A DNA stretch of 6,068 nucleotides. Origin: Gemmatimonadota bacterium (GTDB lineage: Bacteria > Gemmatimonadota > Gemmatimonadetes > Palauibacterales > Palauibacteraceae). Made by a program: the position numbers and the translations under genes. The stretch covers positions 1 to 6,068 of the forward strand of contig JAUVPT010000108.1 of assembly GCA_030598525.1 (NCBI GenBank), written 5' to 3'. Below the pieces are notes generated by a model. That model saw only the letters and a list, made by a program, of their open reading frames with translations. It was not told the DNA's origin and did no database searches. Positions 1-6,068 of this stretch are shown piece after piece (within the stretch, counting starts at the first letter, position 1; every line of letters begins with the position of its first letter).

Positions 1-268
1 AGGCGAGAGCCGGAGCCAGGATGAAGAACTTCTTGTGCGCGGCCCCTGGCGTGACCTCCTCCTTGAGAATGAACTTGAGGCCATCTGCCATGACCTGGAG
101 GATGCCCAGCGGACCGACGCGGTTCGGGCCGCTCCTGTCCTGCATGAAACCGGCGACCTTCCGCTCCATGTACGTCGACAGCGCAACGCCGAGCAATAGG
201 ATGATGAAGAAGACGATGGTCTTCAAAATCGTGGCGACGACGAAGGCCGTGCCGGTGACCGCCTCCAT
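1..268 (-). CDS. nuoH: NADH-quinone oxidoreductase subunit H (NuoH), N-terminal 89 residues, 3' end cut by the window
   Basis: NuoH (ND1 homologue) is the membrane subunit of complex I that joins the peripheral arm to the membrane arm and forms much of the quinone access chamber. I translated the minus strand directly from an ATG at 268; the frame stays open to position 1. Residues about 8-32 form a hydrophobic first transmembrane helix. It is followed by the family signature: Y33-M-E-R-K at 33-37, then M42-Q-D-R-S-G-P-N-R-V-G-P at 42-53, then A61-D-G-L-K at 61-65 and K69-E-E at 69-71. These conserved charged residues (E35, R36, R45, D62, K65, E70) line the quinone cavity in known complex I structures. 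The family is usually about 330-430 aa, so roughly three quarters is missing. The start is supported by a purine-rich AGGGGG four bases upstream and by an 8-nt gap after the nuoG stop. Confidence 0.96.
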   Translation of the reverse strand, partial: MEAVTGTAFVVATILKTIVFFIILLLGVALSTYMERKVAGFMQDRSGPNRVGPLGILQVMADGLKFILKEEVTPGAAHKKFFILAPALA

Positions 269-272
269 TCTG

Positions 273-278
273 CCCCCT
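273..278 (-). promoter_or_regulatory. Ribosome-binding site of nuoH
   Basis: On the minus strand AGGGGG lies four bases before the nuoH ATG at 268 and overlaps the last two bases of the nuoG TAG stop (279-277). It is the most G-rich Shine-Dalgarno-like site in the window. It fixes the nuoH start and implies that ribosomes ending nuoG can restart on nuoH. Confidence 0.65.
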
Positions 279-1854
279 ATTCCGCGGCGACGGCCGGCTG
301 CCCGGCCTCGCTGAGAAGTTCACCTCTGAGGCCGAGACCAGACCAGGTCAGCCCATGCATCCCGGCCGTGTCCGTCGCCATGACAGCGAATGCGTCGCCG
401 ATCTCCCTGACCCCGGACGGCCCGCCAAGATGCTCGAGCAGACGGCTGAGGAACATCCAGGAGGGCCGGGCGACGCCCGGTGAGCGAAGCGCCCGGTGGA
501 ACCGCTGCACGCGGCCTTCGTAGTTGACGAACGTGCCTTCCGTCTCGGGGACAGTCGCCGCCGGTAGGATCGCGGTCGCGTTTCGAGCGGCCGGGACCAG
601 GTGCGACCCGATGTACAGGAAGAACCCGGCGTTCGCCCCGTAGTCGGCCGCCGCACCTGAAAGGGCATCACCGAGGACTACCAGGGTTGCTCCGTCCGAT
701 ACCTCCGGTAGCTCCTCCGACAGGCGGAAGTCATGCAACTCGGCCCCTCTGACGTTCGGTGCCCGATCAGCCCGCAACTTGAGCCTCGGGAACCCTGTCA
801 GGGTGACCTCTTCTCCCTGCTCCACCTGGAAAGTCCCGCCCTGGATCCCGAGACGATCCAGCAGCGCACGCGTGTAGAAGAGGGCCTCGTTCGACGCACC
901 CGCCGATACGACCGCGACTCCACTCGAATCGCTCAGTTTCTCCGCCACCCAGGAAAGGGCTTCGTTCCAGCTGGCGGGCTCGAGCTCACCGCCCTGACGA
1001 ATCATGGGCGCCTCGGCCCGCACCCCGCGGTTCGCCATGACCAGGATGCGCCGGCCATGGTCACACATCCAGTAGGAATTGACGTCCGGGTTCAGGCGCG
1101 GCTTCGTCCGAACGATCTGGTTCTCCTTGACATTGATCTCGACATTGCACCCGGTCGAGCATCCCGGGCAGATACCGGGAGACGAGTCCATGTCCCAGGC
1201 CCTGGCCTTAAACACGAAGTCCTCGTGTACCAGCGCTCCTACGGGACAGACGTCCACGATATTGCCGCGAAAGGCATGATCGAGGTCCTTGCCGGGAAAC
1301 GTGTCGATGTAGGCCTTGTGCCCACGCTGGGCCACCACCAGGGCGTTGTCCCCCGCGAGGTCCTCCATGAAGCGGACACACCGGGTACACACGATGCAGC
1401 GGTCGCCGAAATAGAGGATGTCGTCCGCTACCCGGTCGCGCCCGAGGACCAACTTGGCCTCGGCATAGCGGCTCCGCAGCTGGCCCGTCTCGAAGGCGTA
1501 GTCCTGGAGCATGCACTGCCCCGCCGCATCGCAGATCGGGCAATCCAGGGGGTGATTCAGGAGCAGGAACTCGATCACCGACTTGCGGGCCGTTTCGGCC
1601 GTCTCGCTCGTCGTGTGCACCACCATCCCGTCCCCGGCCGGGAACACGCAGGACGGCTGAAGCTTCGGCTGTCCTTCGATCTCCACCAGGCACATCCGGC
1701 ACTGCGCCGGACGGCTCGGGATCCCGGGATGGTAGCAGTAGTGCGGCACGACGACGCCGGCATGCTCTGCAGCCTGCAGAAGCGTGGTGCCGGCCTCTAC
1801 CGAGACCTCCACGCCGTCGATGGTCAGTGTAATGTGATTCGCTGCGTCGCTCAT
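277..1854 (-). CDS. nuoG: NADH-quinone oxidoreductase subunit G (NuoG), short form of 525 aa
   Basis: NuoG carries most of the Fe-S wire of the complex I NADH module. Residues 1-80 are a ferredoxin-like [2Fe-2S] domain with N1b ligands C40, C52, C55 and C69. The N5 motif follows with H101, C105, C108 and C114 (HPLDCPICD...GQC). N4 ligands are C153, C156, C159 and C203. Next comes the extra 4Fe-4S site N7 (C229, C232, C236, C264), which some bacteria keep and mitochondria lack. From about residue 275 there is a molybdopterin-oxidoreductase-type domain that holds no cofactor in complex I. This part is short: recognisable start (321-336) and end (429-452, LPAAT...EGTFVNYEGRVQRF) motifs are only about 100 residues apart. 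The protein has 525 residues, compared with about 690-900 in well-known homologues. It starts 31 nt after nuoF at an ATG preceded by GAGGG 11 bases upstream. No frameshift is visible. Confidence 0.96.
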   Translation of the reverse strand: MSDAANHITLTIDGVEVSVEAGTTLLQAAEHAGVVVPHYCYHPGIPSRPAQCRMCLVEIEGQPKLQPSCVFPAGDGMVVHTTSETAETARKSVIEFLLLNHPLDCPICDAAGQCMLQDYAFETGQLRSRYAEAKLVLGRDRVADDILYFGDRCIVCTRCVRFMEDLAGDNALVVAQRGHKAYIDTFPGKDLDHAFRGNIVDVCPVGALVHEDFVFKARAWDMDSSPGICPGCSTGCNVEINVKENQIVRTKPRLNPDVNSYWMCDHGRRILVMANRGVRAEAPMIRQGGELEPASWNEALSWVAEKLSDSSGVAVVSAGASNEALFYTRALLDRLGIQGGTFQVEQGEEVTLTGFPRLKLRADRAPNVRGAELHDFRLSEELPEVSDGATLVVLGDALSGAAADYGANAGFFLYIGSHLVPAARNATAILPAATVPETEGTFVNYEGRVQRFHRALRSPGVARPSWMFLSRLLEHLGGPSGVREIGDAFAVMATDTAGMHGLTWSGLGLRGELLSEAGQPAVAAE

Positions 1855-1865
1855 CCGCCGGCGAT

Positions 1866-1883
1866 CCCTCGATATGGCTCGAG
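1866..1883 (-). promoter_or_regulatory. nuoG ribosome-binding site partly inside a small hairpin
   Basis: The 31-nt nuoF-nuoG gap is the longest in the window. On the minus strand it contains CTCGA-GCCATA-TCGAG (1883-1868), a perfect 5-bp stem with a 6-nt loop, three bases after the nuoF stop codon. The likely Shine-Dalgarno GAGGG (1870-1866) begins in the 3' arm of this stem, 11 bases before the nuoG ATG. A ribosome finishing nuoF would cover the stem, so coupling of nuoG to nuoF translation is possible. The stem is short and could be chance; there is no U-tract, so it is not a terminator. Confidence 0.35.
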
Positions 1884-1885
1884 TC

Positions 1886-3157
1886 TCAACGCTTGATCAG
1901 CGCGTCGTATTCATCTCTGAACTTGTCCAGCGAGGAGAGGAGCGGGAAAACGACGCTGTCCGCCAGCGGGCAGATCGTACGTCCCGTCATCTGCTCGCAC
2001 AGGTGGTACAGGGTGTCGATGTCCTCGACCGTCCCATCCCCCTCTTCGATCCGGTGCAGGATCTTCGCGGTCCAGGACGTGCCCTCCCGACACTGGACGC
2101 ACTGGCCGCACGACTCATGTGCGTAGAACTGGGCGATCCGTCGCATCGCCTGAACGATGTTCGTGTCCTCGTTCATCACGATGGGAGACGCCGTACCCAG
2201 CGCGCTACCGGCTTCCGCCATCCCTTCATAGCAGCCGGAGCAGTCCAGTTCCTCGGCCGTAAGCATGGCGGTAGACGAGCCACCCGGAATCACGGCCTTG
2301 ATCTTCTTCCCGTCCGGGGCCCCGCCGCACACTTCGTAGATCACGTCGCGGAGGTTCACGCCGAGGGGCAATTCATAGGTGCCGGGGCGCTCGAGGTGGC
2401 CGGAGCAGCACCACAGCTTCGTCCCGGGACTCTTCTCGGTCCCCCACTGCCGGTACCAATCGGCGCCCTCGGCGAGGATCATCGGCACCGCCGCCAGGGT
2501 CTCGACGTTGTTCACGGTGGTCGGCCGGCCAAACGCTCCGGATTGCGCGGGGAACGGCGGCTTGATCCACGGCTCCGCGCGCCCACCCATGAGCGAACTC
2601 ATGAGACCGGTCTCCTCACCGGCGATGTACGCCCCCGCTCCCAGGTGGACGGTGACGTCACAGTTCCAGCCACTGCCGAGAATGTTCTGTCCCACGTAGC
2701 CATCCTCGTAGGCCTCGACGACGGCATCTCGCAGGATAGCACTGAAGGGAAAGAACTCGCCGCGCACGTAGATATAGACGTGCTCTGCCCGGATCGCCCG
2801 TGCGGCGATCAGGCACCCCTCGATCAGGAGGTGTGGCACCCAACGCAGGATCTCGCGGTCCTTGAAGGCGCCAGGCTCACTCTCGTCCGCGTTGCAGCAG
2901 AGATAGTGCGCGCCGCTGGGCTCCTTCGGCATGAAGCTCCACTTCACGCCCGTCGGAAACCCGGCGCCACCCCGGCCTCGGAGTCCCGAGTTCTTGACCA
3001 CTTCAGTGATCGCGTCGGGGTCCATTTCCAGCGCCTTCGGGAGCGTCGCGTAACCGCCCAGTTCCTTCCATCCCTCGAGGGTGCGCGCCTTCTCGTTACC
3101 GAAGTGACGTGAGAGCAGCGTACCGACTTCCAGATCGTGGCTGTACGGGTACCCCAT
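1886..3157 (-). CDS. nuoF: NADH-quinone oxidoreductase subunit F (NuoF), NADH- and FMN-binding subunit with cluster N3
   Basis: NuoF (51-kDa subunit) oxidises NADH, takes the hydride on FMN and passes electrons to the Fe-S chain at the tip of the complex I cytoplasmic arm. The 423-residue product is close to the usual 420-460. The glycine-rich FMN/NADH loop GLRGRGGAGFPTG is at 58-70, NADESEPG at 89-96, GAGAYIAGEETG at 173-184 and KPPFPA at 199-204. The N3 4Fe-4S ligands are C350, C353, C356 (SCGQCVQC) and C396. I chose the ATG at 3157 (MGYPYSHDLE), 11 nt after the nuoE stop, because family-like sequence starts there. The frame stays open to an ATG at 3391, but that extra 78-residue stretch lies inside nuoE and is Arg/Gly-rich out-of-frame sequence. 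The Shine-Dalgarno is weak (TAGG overlapping the nuoE stop), so translation probably depends on coupling. One oddity is alanine at 179, where E. coli and Thermus have cysteine. Confidence 0.97.
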   Translation of the reverse strand: MGYPYSHDLEVGTLLSRHFGNEKARTLEGWKELGGYATLPKALEMDPDAITEVVKNSGLRGRGGAGFPTGVKWSFMPKEPSGAHYLCCNADESEPGAFKDREILRWVPHLLIEGCLIAARAIRAEHVYIYVRGEFFPFSAILRDAVVEAYEDGYVGQNILGSGWNCDVTVHLGAGAYIAGEETGLMSSLMGGRAEPWIKPPFPAQSGAFGRPTTVNNVETLAAVPMILAEGADWYRQWGTEKSPGTKLWCCSGHLERPGTYELPLGVNLRDVIYEVCGGAPDGKKIKAVIPGGSSTAMLTAEELDCSGCYEGMAEAGSALGTASPIVMNEDTNIVQAMRRIAQFYAHESCGQCVQCREGTSWTAKILHRIEEGDGTVEDIDTLYHLCEQMTGRTICPLADSVVFPLLSSLDKFRDEYDALIKR

Positions 3158-3168
3158 CGGTGTCGCGC

Positions 3169-3732
3169 CTAGTCCAATTCGTCCAGGATCGCCGGGACCT
3201 TCTCCGGCGTCACGTTTTCGAAGTAGCGGTCGTTGACCTGGACCGCCGTCGCAAACCCACACGCGCCGAGGCACTCGGCCTCGATCACGGTATACCTGCC
3301 GTCCTCGGAAATCTCGCCCGCCCGGGTCCCCGTCTCGGAGAGGAAACGCTCGAACACTTCGTCCGCCTCGTCCAGGTGGCACGAAATGCACGTGCAGACC
3401 TGGATCAGGTGCCGCCCGACCGGGTGCCTGTTGTACATCGTGTAGAACGTGGTAACCGATCGGACATAGGCCGGAGTGAGATCCAGCGCACCGGCGATCT
3501 CCGCCATGCTCTCATCAGAGACCCAACCGTTCCTCTCCTGTGCGTATCCGAGCATCGGCAGGAGGGCCGCTCGCTTCTCAGGGTAGCGGCTCAAGACCTT
3601 CTCCAGGCGATCCCGGCCCTCTGGGTCGTCAAACAAGCGCTCGGTGGGCCTGATATCCGCCACCTGGAAGGCCTGCGAGCTCGCAGCCGCCGGGTGCAGG
3701 GGTTTCTTCACTTGATCTCCGGTATCGGTCAT
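3169..3732 (-). CDS. nuoE: NADH-quinone oxidoreductase subunit E (NuoE), thioredoxin-like [2Fe-2S] subunit
   Basis: NuoE (24-kDa subunit) sits beside NuoF and carries the off-path [2Fe-2S] cluster N1a near the flavin. Its 187 residues are slightly more than the usual 155-180 because of an N-terminal extension of about 25 residues with no recognisable motif. The helical N-terminal domain (about 35-100) includes LPMLGYAQERNGWVS (58-72) and VTTFYTMYNRHPVG (93-106), both typical of the family. The thioredoxin-like ferredoxin domain follows with N1a ligands C113, C118, C154 and C158 (ECLGACG). A further cysteine, C115, lies between the first two ligands. The ATG at 3732 overlaps the nuoCD stop (ATGA). 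The Shine-Dalgarno is poor, so re-initiation after nuoCD is the likely way this gene is translated. An internal start would cut into the helical domain, and the next Met is residue 60. Confidence 0.96.
   Translation of the reverse strand: MTDTGDQVKKPLHPAAASSQAFQVADIRPTERLFDDPEGRDRLEKVLSRYPEKRAALLPMLGYAQERNGWVSDESMAEIAGALDLTPAYVRSVTTFYTMYNRHPVGRHLIQVCTCISCHLDEADEVFERFLSETGTRAGEISEDGRYTVIEAECLGACGFATAVQVNDRYFENVTPEKVPAILDELD
3729..3732 (-). other. ATGA stop-start overlap between nuoCD and nuoE
   Basis: The TGA stop of nuoCD (3731-3729) and the ATG of nuoE (3732-3730) share bases in the string ATGA on the minus strand. Overlaps of this kind generally go with translational coupling. Here they would help keep the quinone-module subunit and the NADH-module subunit in step. 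Confidence 0.85.
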
Positions 3733-5570
3733 CGATCAATCTCGCCAAGGACGATGTCGATCGATGCATTGCACGCGATGACGTCCGAGACGAGCCCGCC
3801 TTCCACCAGGTGCGGAAGCGAAGCGAGGTTCACGAACGAGGGGCCGCGGAATCGGCATCGCACGGGCTTGGGACCTCCGTCGGAGATGAGCCCGAAACCG
3901 AGCTCACCCTTGGTGGCCTCGATCGAGTACCAGACGTCGCCCGCCGGCACCTGAACGCCCTCCATGACGAGTTTGAAGTGCGAAATCATCGCATCGATCG
4001 AGGACATGGCCTCGCTCTTGTCCGGAAGGATCACGGCCGGATCCTGCACGTTGATCGGGCCGTCCGGGACCTGGTCCAGAGCCTGCTGGACGATCCTGAC
4101 GCTCTGCCGCATTTCCTCCAGGCGCACGAGGTATCGATCGTACGTGTCCCCCACGACGCCCACGGGCACGTCGAAGTCGTATTCATCGTACCCGAGGTAC
4201 GGACGAGCCTTGCGTACGTCGTACGCCACACCACTCCCTCGAAGGTTCGGACCCGTGAGTCCGAGGTCGAGAGCCGTCTCGGCGTCTATCACCCCGACAT
4301 CGATCATGCGAGCCTGCCAGATCGAGTTCTTGGTGAGAAGTCTCTCGGTCTCATCGAGGGTCGCGGGCAGGCCATTGACGAACTCCCTACACGCCTCCAG
4401 CCACCCGACGGGCAGGTCCGCGACCATACCGCCGACCCGGGTCACGGAAGTGGTGATCCTCCCGCCGCAGTACGCCTCGTGGAGATTGTAGATGCGCTCG
4501 CGCTCCGAGAACGTGTACAGAAACACCGTCGTCGCGCCGATGTCCATCGCCCCCGTGCCCAGCCACAGGAGGTGGCCGAGAATCCGGTTCAACTCGCTGA
4601 GAATCACCCGCACCACGCGGCACCGCGGGGTGATCTCTACTCCCATCAGGCTCTCGACGGCGAGCGCGTAGCCGATGTTGTAAAGCATGGGCGCGAGGTA
4701 ATCCATGCGGTCCGTATAAGGGATCACCTGATTCCACTCGCGGTACTCGCACGTCTTCTCGAAGCCGGTGTGCAAGTAGCCGATGTGCGGGATACAGCGG
4801 ACGACCGTCTCACCATCGAGCTGCAGGACGAGGCGAAGCACTCCGTGCGTCGCCGGGTGCTGCGGCCCCATGTTGATGACCATTTTCTCACCGGCGAGAC
4901 AGTCCTTCTCTTCCGACTCGACCGCCGCGTCGGGTTCCACGGCCGGGGTTTCCGCTTCCAGTACACCTGCCATCGCGAGTTCTTCGCGAGCGTACACATC
5001 CTCCATCGAACGATTAAGGGCGCGCCTCACCTGCTCGGAGCGGGTGAAGCGACCGCGAAGCGGGAAGTCCTTCCGGAGCGGAAAGCCCTCGTCGTAGTTC
5101 TCCGGCATCAGGATTCGCCGGAGATCGGGGTGGCCCTCGAAGTGCACGCCGTACATGTCATAGACTTCACGCTCGAGCCAGTCCGCCGCTGCATACAGGT
5201 CCACGGCACTCTGGACGGACAGTTCCGAACGCTGCAGGAGCACCACAAGGCGCAGCATGTGACCATGTTCCATGGACCACAGCTGGTACCACACCTGGAT
5301 TACGAGGTCACCCCCGGGATCAGTCCCCATTACATCGAGCAGCAGGTCGTAGCTCTGGGCCGCGTCCGTCTTCAGGAAGCTGAGGGCGTCGTGGACTCGA
5401 GCCGGCTCGATCGTGACTACCGGAGTGCCGACCGGATCAACCCGGACCGCGCGGACTGCTTCTCCGAAACGGCTCCGCAGAGCCTGGACCGATGCACTTG
5501 ACTCCACGTCGGTCAGCGGCTCCGTGCCGATCACCAGGTCGGGTATGGATGGCGTAAGGGTCGAAGGCAT
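3729..5570 (-). CDS. nuoCD: Fused NADH-quinone oxidoreductase subunits C and D (NuoCD)
   Basis: This 613-residue protein joins the 30-kDa (NuoC) and 49-kDa (NuoD) subunits of complex I, as in E. coli, where the fusion is about 600 aa. The NuoC part spans about 1-180 and holds the family signature WLEREVYDMYGVHFEGHPDL (131-150) followed by RRILMPENYDEGFPLRKDFP (151-170). A linker of about 45 residues (roughly 182-228), rich in Ala, Glu and Pro, leads into NuoD. NuoD opens with MVINMGPQHPATHG (230-243), then GYLHTGFEKTCE (264-275), and ends in the typical GEIDR. Using Thermus Nqo4 numbering by spacing, the two quinone-headgroup residues are H242 and Y291, both present. NuoD is related to the large subunit of NiFe hydrogenases but lacks its Ni-binding cysteine pairs. 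The frame is open throughout, so the fusion is not an artefact of a missing stop. The start is 3 nt after the nuoB stop, with AGGA seven bases upstream. Confidence 0.97.
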   Translation of the reverse strand: MPSTLTPSIPDLVIGTEPLTDVESSASVQALRSRFGEAVRAVRVDPVGTPVVTIEPARVHDALSFLKTDAAQSYDLLLDVMGTDPGGDLVIQVWYQLWSMEHGHMLRLVVLLQRSELSVQSAVDLYAAADWLEREVYDMYGVHFEGHPDLRRILMPENYDEGFPLRKDFPLRGRFTRSEQVRRALNRSMEDVYAREELAMAGVLEAETPAVEPDAAVESEEKDCLAGEKMVINMGPQHPATHGVLRLVLQLDGETVVRCIPHIGYLHTGFEKTCEYREWNQVIPYTDRMDYLAPMLYNIGYALAVESLMGVEITPRCRVVRVILSELNRILGHLLWLGTGAMDIGATTVFLYTFSERERIYNLHEAYCGGRITTSVTRVGGMVADLPVGWLEACREFVNGLPATLDETERLLTKNSIWQARMIDVGVIDAETALDLGLTGPNLRGSGVAYDVRKARPYLGYDEYDFDVPVGVVGDTYDRYLVRLEEMRQSVRIVQQALDQVPDGPINVQDPAVILPDKSEAMSSIDAMISHFKLVMEGVQVPAGDVWYSIEATKGELGFGLISDGGPKPVRCRFRGPSFVNLASLPHLVEGGLVSDVIACNASIDIVLGEIDR

Positions 5571-5573
5571 GGC

Positions 5574-6068
5574 TCAGTCCTGGTGCTCCAGGAGGCGCTC
5601 GCGGCGATCTCTGGGACGGGAGATGGCCGAAGAGCCCTCGACACCGCTGATTCGATTCTGCCGCGTCGAGTTTCCGAACGGCTGCGCCACGAGTTCGATA
5701 GCCTCAGGCGGCAGATTGGGCTGGCCCGCGGAGTCCGGACTCTCTTCCCGGTGCACCGGGTTCATCAGGGACTCTCCCTTGATCTTCTCCTGGATCATCA
5801 TGAGACCGTACAGAAGGCTCTCCGGCCGCGGCGGACAACCGGGAATGTAGACATCGACCGGAATGATCTGGTCGATTCCCTGTACGATCGTGTAGTTGTC
5901 GAACATCCCGCCCGAACTGGCACAGGCTCCCATCGAGATGCACCACTTGGGCTGAGGCATCTGGTCCCATATCCGTCTGAGGATCGGAGCCATCTTATAG
6001 CTCACCCGCCCGGCCACGATCATCAGGTCGGCCTGGCGGGGGCTGAACGAAAACCGCTCCGCGCCGAA
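5574..6068 (-). CDS. nuoB: NADH-quinone oxidoreductase subunit B (NuoB), C-terminal 164 residues, start outside the window
   Basis: NuoB (PSST/Nqo6) carries the terminal 4Fe-4S cluster N2, which hands electrons to quinone at the NuoB-NuoD interface. The frame runs open to the window edge, and the first visible residues, FGAERFSFSPRQADLMIVAG, are internal family sequence. An ATG exists at 6023 but lies in the middle of the conserved RQADLMIVAG motif, so it is not the start. Visible landmarks, counted from the first visible residue, are K24-M-A-P at 25-27, SMGACASSGGMFDNY (45-59) with N2 ligand C49, and PVDVYIPGCPPRPE (70-83) with ligand C78. The other N2 ligands, normally an adjacent Cys pair, lie in the missing part of roughly 50-60 residues. 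After the conserved core (ends near 98) comes a polar, charged tail of about 65 residues without recognisable motifs. nuoCD follows after 3 nt. Confidence 0.95.
   Translation of the reverse strand, partial: FGAERFSFSPRQADLMIVAGRVSYKMAPILRRIWDQMPQPKWCISMGACASSGGMFDNYTIVQGIDQIIPVDVYIPGCPPRPESLLYGLMMIQEKIKGESLMNPVHREESPDSAGQPNLPPEAIELVAQPFGNSTRQNRISGVEGSSAISRPRDRRERLLEHQD
5578..5581 (-). promoter_or_regulatory. Ribosome-binding site of nuoCD inside the end of nuoB
   Basis: AGGA on the minus strand (5581-5578) lies seven bases before the nuoCD ATG at 5570 and within the last codons of nuoB, whose TGA occupies 5576-5574. The placement supports this ATG as the nuoCD start and suggests coupling with nuoB translation. 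Confidence 0.5.

Noticed and set aside
21..314. Plus-strand open frame of 97 codons at the left edge
   Set aside because: The minus strand here encodes a textbook NuoH N-terminus (ERK...MQDRSGPNRVGP), so the plus-strand frame is a shadow.
1868..1883. Inverted repeat as a transcription terminator between nuoF and nuoG
   Set aside because: The stem is only 5 bp, there is no following U-run, and it lies inside a tightly packed operon whose downstream genes are needed for the same complex.
733..1896. Long plus-strand open frame of 387 codons opposite nuoG
   Set aside because: It lies antisense to a gene with complete Fe-S motifs. The protein is Arg/His/Leu-rich with no recognisable domain. Such shadows are expected opposite GC-rich genes with strong third-position GC.
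1874..3112. Plus-strand open frame of 412 codons opposite nuoF
   Set aside because: It is a complete antisense shadow of nuoF, has no recognisable motif and no independent evidence of coding.
3158..3391. N-terminal extension of nuoF by 78 residues
   Set aside because: The frame is open, but the segment lies inside nuoE and reads as Arg/Gly-rich out-of-frame sequence. Family-like sequence begins at the ATG at 3157.
3109..3954. Plus-strand open frame of 281 codons opposite nuoE and the end of nuoCD
   Set aside because: It crosses the junction of two real genes on the other strand, has low-complexity Arg/His-rich composition and shows no domain.
3810..5501. Plus-strand open frame of 563 codons opposite nuoCD
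   Set aside because: Its length is striking, but it mirrors nuoCD codon by codon in a GC-rich sequence. The translation is His/Arg/Asp-Val-rich without a fold signature, and nuoCD itself is unmistakable.
1..6068. A previously undescribed system, mobile element or CRISPR array
   Set aside because: Almost every base belongs to six adjacent complex I genes. No gap exceeds 31 nt, and no repeats, integrase/transposase sequence or foreign gene is visible.

Overview
The window is a GC-rich bacterial stretch made up entirely of part of one respiratory complex I (NADH:quinone oxidoreductase, NDH-1) operon. All genes lie on the minus strand and are read from right to left: nuoB (5' end outside the window), nuoCD fused into one gene, nuoE, nuoF, nuoG and nuoH (3' end outside the window). 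The order B-CD-E-F-G-H is the usual order for this operon. The missing nuoA should lie beyond position 6068, and nuoI-N beyond position 1.

Layout: nuoB 6068-5574 is the N2-cluster subunit. nuoCD 5570-3729 combines the 30-kDa and 49-kDa quinone-module subunits. nuoE 3732-3169 is the 24-kDa N1a subunit. nuoF 3157-1886 is the 51-kDa subunit that binds NADH and FMN and carries N3. nuoG 1854-277 is the 75-kDa-type subunit with N1b, N4, N5 and N7. nuoH 268-1 is the N-terminal part of the first membrane subunit. Gaps are 3 nt (B/CD), a 4-nt ATGA overlap (CD/E), 11 nt (E/F), 31 nt (F/G) and 8 nt (G/H). This spacing points to one polycistronic mRNA with translational coupling. No gap is large enough to hold another gene, and I see no promoter, terminator, RNA gene, repeat or mobile element.

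How the genes work together: NuoE, NuoF and NuoG form the NADH dehydrogenase module. NADH passes two electrons to FMN in NuoF, and they travel through the Fe-S chain of NuoF and NuoG towards NuoB (via NuoI, outside the window). They then reach quinone, bound between NuoB, NuoD and NuoH. Every Fe-S ligand set that falls inside the window is intact, as are the quinone-binding His and Tyr of NuoD, so the complex looks functional.

Organism: a GC-rich bacterium that respires with a full NADH-using complex I. The protein style (NuoB close to the Thermus/cyanobacterial type, fused NuoCD, retained N7 site, short NuoG) does not look enterobacterial. An environmental lineage such as Gemmatimonadota or a relative is a guess only; the sequence alone does not settle it.

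The hunt found no undescribed system. The most notable point is a short NuoG (525 aa) whose molybdopterin-type domain seems to lack its middle. Minor points are the NuoCD linker, a substituted NADH-site loop in NuoF, a long charged tail on NuoB, and a small hairpin over the nuoG ribosome-binding site.
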